A model generated the notes under the pieces. That model was not told the DNA's origin. It did no database searches and saw only the letters and a list, made by a program, of their open reading frames with translations. A program made the translations under genes and the position numbers. Positions 52,501-54,321 of a DNA stretch of 54,321 bases are shown here, piece by piece. The stretch lies in NCBI RefSeq assembly GCF_001422735.1, contig NZ_LMLZ01000005.1, forward strand, positions 78,950-133,270, read 5' to 3'. How positions within the stretch are numbered: the stretch's first letter is position 1; each line of letters opens with the position of its first letter. This DNA comes from Acidovorax sp. Leaf78. Its GTDB lineage: Bacteria; Pseudomonadota; Gammaproteobacteria; Burkholderiales; Burkholderiaceae_C.

Positions 52501-52640
52501 GCGCCCGCAAGCGATGCGCCGCCTTTGCGGCTTGGCGGCCCTTGCGCGGCGGTTGCTGGACTTGGTCGCGCCAGTCTTTGAGGTCGGCGCCGGAAGTGGC
52601 ACCGAAAAATACGCATGGGCCACGAGGCCCATTCTCCAAA

Positions 52641-53408
52641 TCAGCCCCCGAACCGCCGCGCGGCGATCTCCAGCAGTCCGTCGAAGATCAGGTTGTCCAC
52701 CAGCTCGAAGGGACGCGTCATGCTGGGCGCCATCTTCCAGCCTGCGCCGCCGGTCATCAGGCAGGCCGGCTCCTCGCCGCAGTGCTGGATCACGTGCTGC
52801 ACCATGCGCTCCACGGCCCCTGCGATGGCATAGGTGCCGCCGCTGGTGAGCGCGTCGCTGGTGTTGGTGGGGAACATGCGCACCTCGCCCGTGGGCACAT
52901 GCAGGCCTGCGGTGCCGGACTCCAGCGCCCGCAGCATGATGCCGTGGCCAGGCAGGATCAGCCCGCCCATGAAGCGGCCCTGGGCATCGATGCACTCCAC
53001 CGTGACCGCCGTGCCCACCATCACCACCACCAGCGGGCGCGCGGGTCCCTGGCGCAGCACATGGTGGCGCGCGCCGACCATCGCCACCCAGCGGTCCGAG
53101 CCCAGGCGCGACGGATGGTCGTAGCCGTTGACCAGCCCCGCTTCTTCCGTGGACGAGACCACCCACGAAGGCTGCACGTCCCAGATCTCCATCTGCTCCT
53201 GCACGCGCCGCTTGACGGCATCGCCGGCCACCACGCAGCCCAGCATGCGCTCAGGGTGGCGCAGCGGCGCCCAGCTGCCTTCGGCGAGCCGGTCGATGTT
53301 GTCCAGGAATTCGGCGCCATGGGCCAGCAACGGGGCCCCGGGACGGGGTGCGTCGTACAAGGCCCACTTGAGGCGGGTGTTGCCGACGTCGATGGCCAGA
53401 AAAGTCAT
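52641..53408 (-). CDS. coaX: Type III pantothenate kinase
   Basis: 255 aa ASKHA-fold enzyme for the first step of CoA biosynthesis. [15 protein letters not shown] is the phosphate-1 motif, [13 protein letters not shown] the pantothenate site, GTAVTVECI the phosphate-2 motif and GGLILPG the following loop; [15 protein letters not shown] is near the C-terminus. The start [11 protein letters not shown] is the family start. It is convergent with the TPR gene and divergent from the LysM gene. Confidence 0.95.
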   Translation of the reverse strand: MTFLAIDVGNTRLKWALYDAPRPGAPLLAHGAEFLDNIDRLAEGSWAPLRHPERMLGCVVAGDAVKRRVQEQMEIWDVQPSWVVSSTEEAGLVNGYDHPSRLGSDRWVAMVGARHHVLRQGPARPLVVVMVGTAVTVECIDAQGRFMGGLILPGHGIMLRALESGTAGLHVPTGEVRMFPTNTSDALTSGGTYAIAGAVERMVQHVIQHCGEEPACLMTGGAGWKMAPSMTRPFELVDNLIFDGLLEIAARRFGG

Positions 53409-53609
53409 GCGGCGGATTATCACGAGTTTTGCCGCGCACCCTGATTCGGGGGCGACACAGGGCAACAAGGGCCGAGACGGGGCGCGCCGCGGACGGTCGC
53501 CGGCGCGGTATTGTCAAAAATCGTTTCACGTCCCTGTCCGACACGGAGGGCGCGGGCTTTGCCGCTACATTGGTCCTTCCTGTTTTTGTTTCACTCTAGG
53601 AGGTACGAC

Positions 53610-54095
53610 ATGGGTCTTTTCAGTTTCATCAAGGAAGCCGGCGAAAAACTGTTCGGCGGCAAGGAAGCCCAGGCGGCCACTGCAGCAGCCCCCACGCAGG
53701 ATGAACTCAACACCAAGGCGGCCAAGGCCATCGAGGCCTACATCGCGTCGCAAAGCCTGGGCGCCACCAACGTGCAGGTGGCCTTCGACGGCACACAGGG
53801 CAAGGTCACCGTGAAGGGCACGGCCCCCACGCAGTCGGCGAAAGAAAAGGTCACCCTGTGCTGCGGCAACGTGGCCAACGTGACCAGCGTCGAAAACCTG
53901 ATGGACGTGACCAACCCCGAGCCCGAAGCCCAGTACCACGACGTGGTGCGCGGCGACACGCTCTCGGCCATCGCCAAGAAGTTCTACGGCGATGCCAACA
54001 AGTACCCCGTGATCTTCGAGGCCAACAAGCCGATGCTGAGCCACCCGGACAAGATCTATCCGGGCCAGAAGCTGCGCATCCCAGAGGTTAAATAA
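53610..54095 (+). CDS. BON-LysM domain protein (Kbp/YgaU-like)
   Basis: 161 aa without signal peptide. After an N-terminal helix (GLFSFIKEAGEKLFGGKEAQ), a BON domain spans about 30-100 and a LysM domain about 110-160 (YHDVVRGDTLSAIAKKFYG, ending YPGQKLRIPEVK). The same architecture is found in E. coli Kbp (YgaU), a cytoplasmic potassium-binding protein. AGGAGGT lies 9 nt before the ATG, so expression should be strong. Confidence 0.93.
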   Translation: MGLFSFIKEAGEKLFGGKEAQAATAAAPTQDELNTKAAKAIEAYIASQSLGATNVQVAFDGTQGKVTVKGTAPTQSAKEKVTLCCGNVANVTSVENLMDVTNPEPEAQYHDVVRGDTLSAIAKKFYGDANKYPVIFEANKPMLSHPDKIYPGQKLRIPEVK

Positions 54096-54170
54096 GCCCC
54101 CCTGAGTCGCCTTCGGCGCCTTCCCCCGAGGGGGACGCACCCCGTAGCCCGGCAAAGCCGGTTCTACGGG
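54096..54170. repeat. GC-rich repeat unit A
   Basis: It begins with CCCCCTGAGTCGCCTTCGGC, contains GGGGGACGCACCC and ends near GCCGGTTCTACGGG. It sits directly after the LysM gene, and its CCCCCGAGGGGG hairpin may end that transcript. Confidence 0.75.
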
Positions 54171-54180
54171 AAGGATGGGC

Positions 54181-54249
54181 CACCCCCTTAGCCGCTGCGC
54201 GCCTTCTCCCAAGGGGGACGCACCCGGTGGCCCGGCAAAGGTTCTATGG
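54181..54249. repeat. GC-rich repeat unit B
   Basis: A degenerate tandem copy of unit A sharing GGGGGACGCACCC, GGCCCGGCAAAG and GTTCTA. The two units together fill the end of the window. Confidence 0.75.
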
Positions 54250-54276
54250 TTCGAGTCAAGCGCTTGGGGTGATGCG

Positions 54277-54321
54277 ATGAGCATCAAACGGCTTGCCCGA
54301 TCGCCACACAGCAAAGGCAAT
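54277..54321 (+). CDS. Possible start of a gene running off the window
   Basis: ATG at 54277 opens a frame that stays open to the end (MSIKRLARSPHSKGN). Only 15 codons are visible and there is no good Shine-Dalgarno site. It may be a chance frame. Confidence 0.2.
   Translation, partial: MSIKRLARSPHSKGN

Overview
The window reads as one contiguous piece of a high-GC betaproteobacterial chromosome, most likely Comamonadaceae and probably Acidovorax or a close relative. Three things point there: the gene set (FadN-type beta-oxidation genes, SlmA next to argB, an Xps-ordered type II secretion operon, a PhaF/PhaD-like pair, type III pantothenate kinase), the strong GC codon bias, and several short dispersed repeats that I remember from that family. 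I see no tRNA, rRNA, CRISPR array, insertion sequence or phage gene. This is a core and surface-biogenesis region, not an obvious mobile island. Almost all genes run on the minus strand.

Region 1 (1-10.6 kb) is a fatty-acid degradation block. A TetR regulator sits over a perfect 14-bp palindrome and is followed by acyl-CoA dehydrogenase, a DUF2147 protein, a fused 3-hydroxyacyl-CoA dehydrogenase/enoyl-CoA hydratase, a hotdog thioesterase, a thiolase, an alpha/beta hydrolase, a TesB-like thioesterase and an enoyl-CoA isomerase-like protein. The intergenic gaps are full of short repeats, including a G-rich pentamer array. Region 2 (10.8-15 kb) holds slmA, a TctE/TctD-like two-component pair and argB.

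Region 3 (15-27.3 kb) is an ABC-transporter-dependent O-polysaccharide locus. It has a WecA-like initiating transferase, a GT2 glycosyltransferase, a giant methyltransferase-GT2-GT4 fusion resembling WsaE, two membrane acyltransferases, two methyltransferases, and Wzt (with a carbohydrate-binding C-terminus) and Wzm. Its sugar-nucleotide supply, rfbBDAC for dTDP-L-rhamnose, lies 17 kb away at 44.4-47.8 kb.

Region 4 (27.4-42.1 kb) lies between them. A secreted parvulin, a large secreted surface-layer-like protein with its own leader and terminator, and a small lipoprotein are followed by a complete type II secretion operon in the order gspE-F-G-H-I-J-K-L-M-N-D. A membrane-anchored GH42-like protein is divergent from gspE. 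The most interesting hypothesis is that the surface protein, its chaperone, the adjacent T2SS and the flanking rhamnan-type glycan locus form one envelope-assembly module.

Region 5 (47.9-54.3 kb) is a storage and housekeeping segment. It has an alcohol-forming fatty acyl-CoA reductase very like the Marinobacter enzyme, a PhaF-like phasin, a PhaD-like regulator, a TPR protein, coaX and a BON-LysM protein. It ends in two degenerate copies of a GC-rich repeat.
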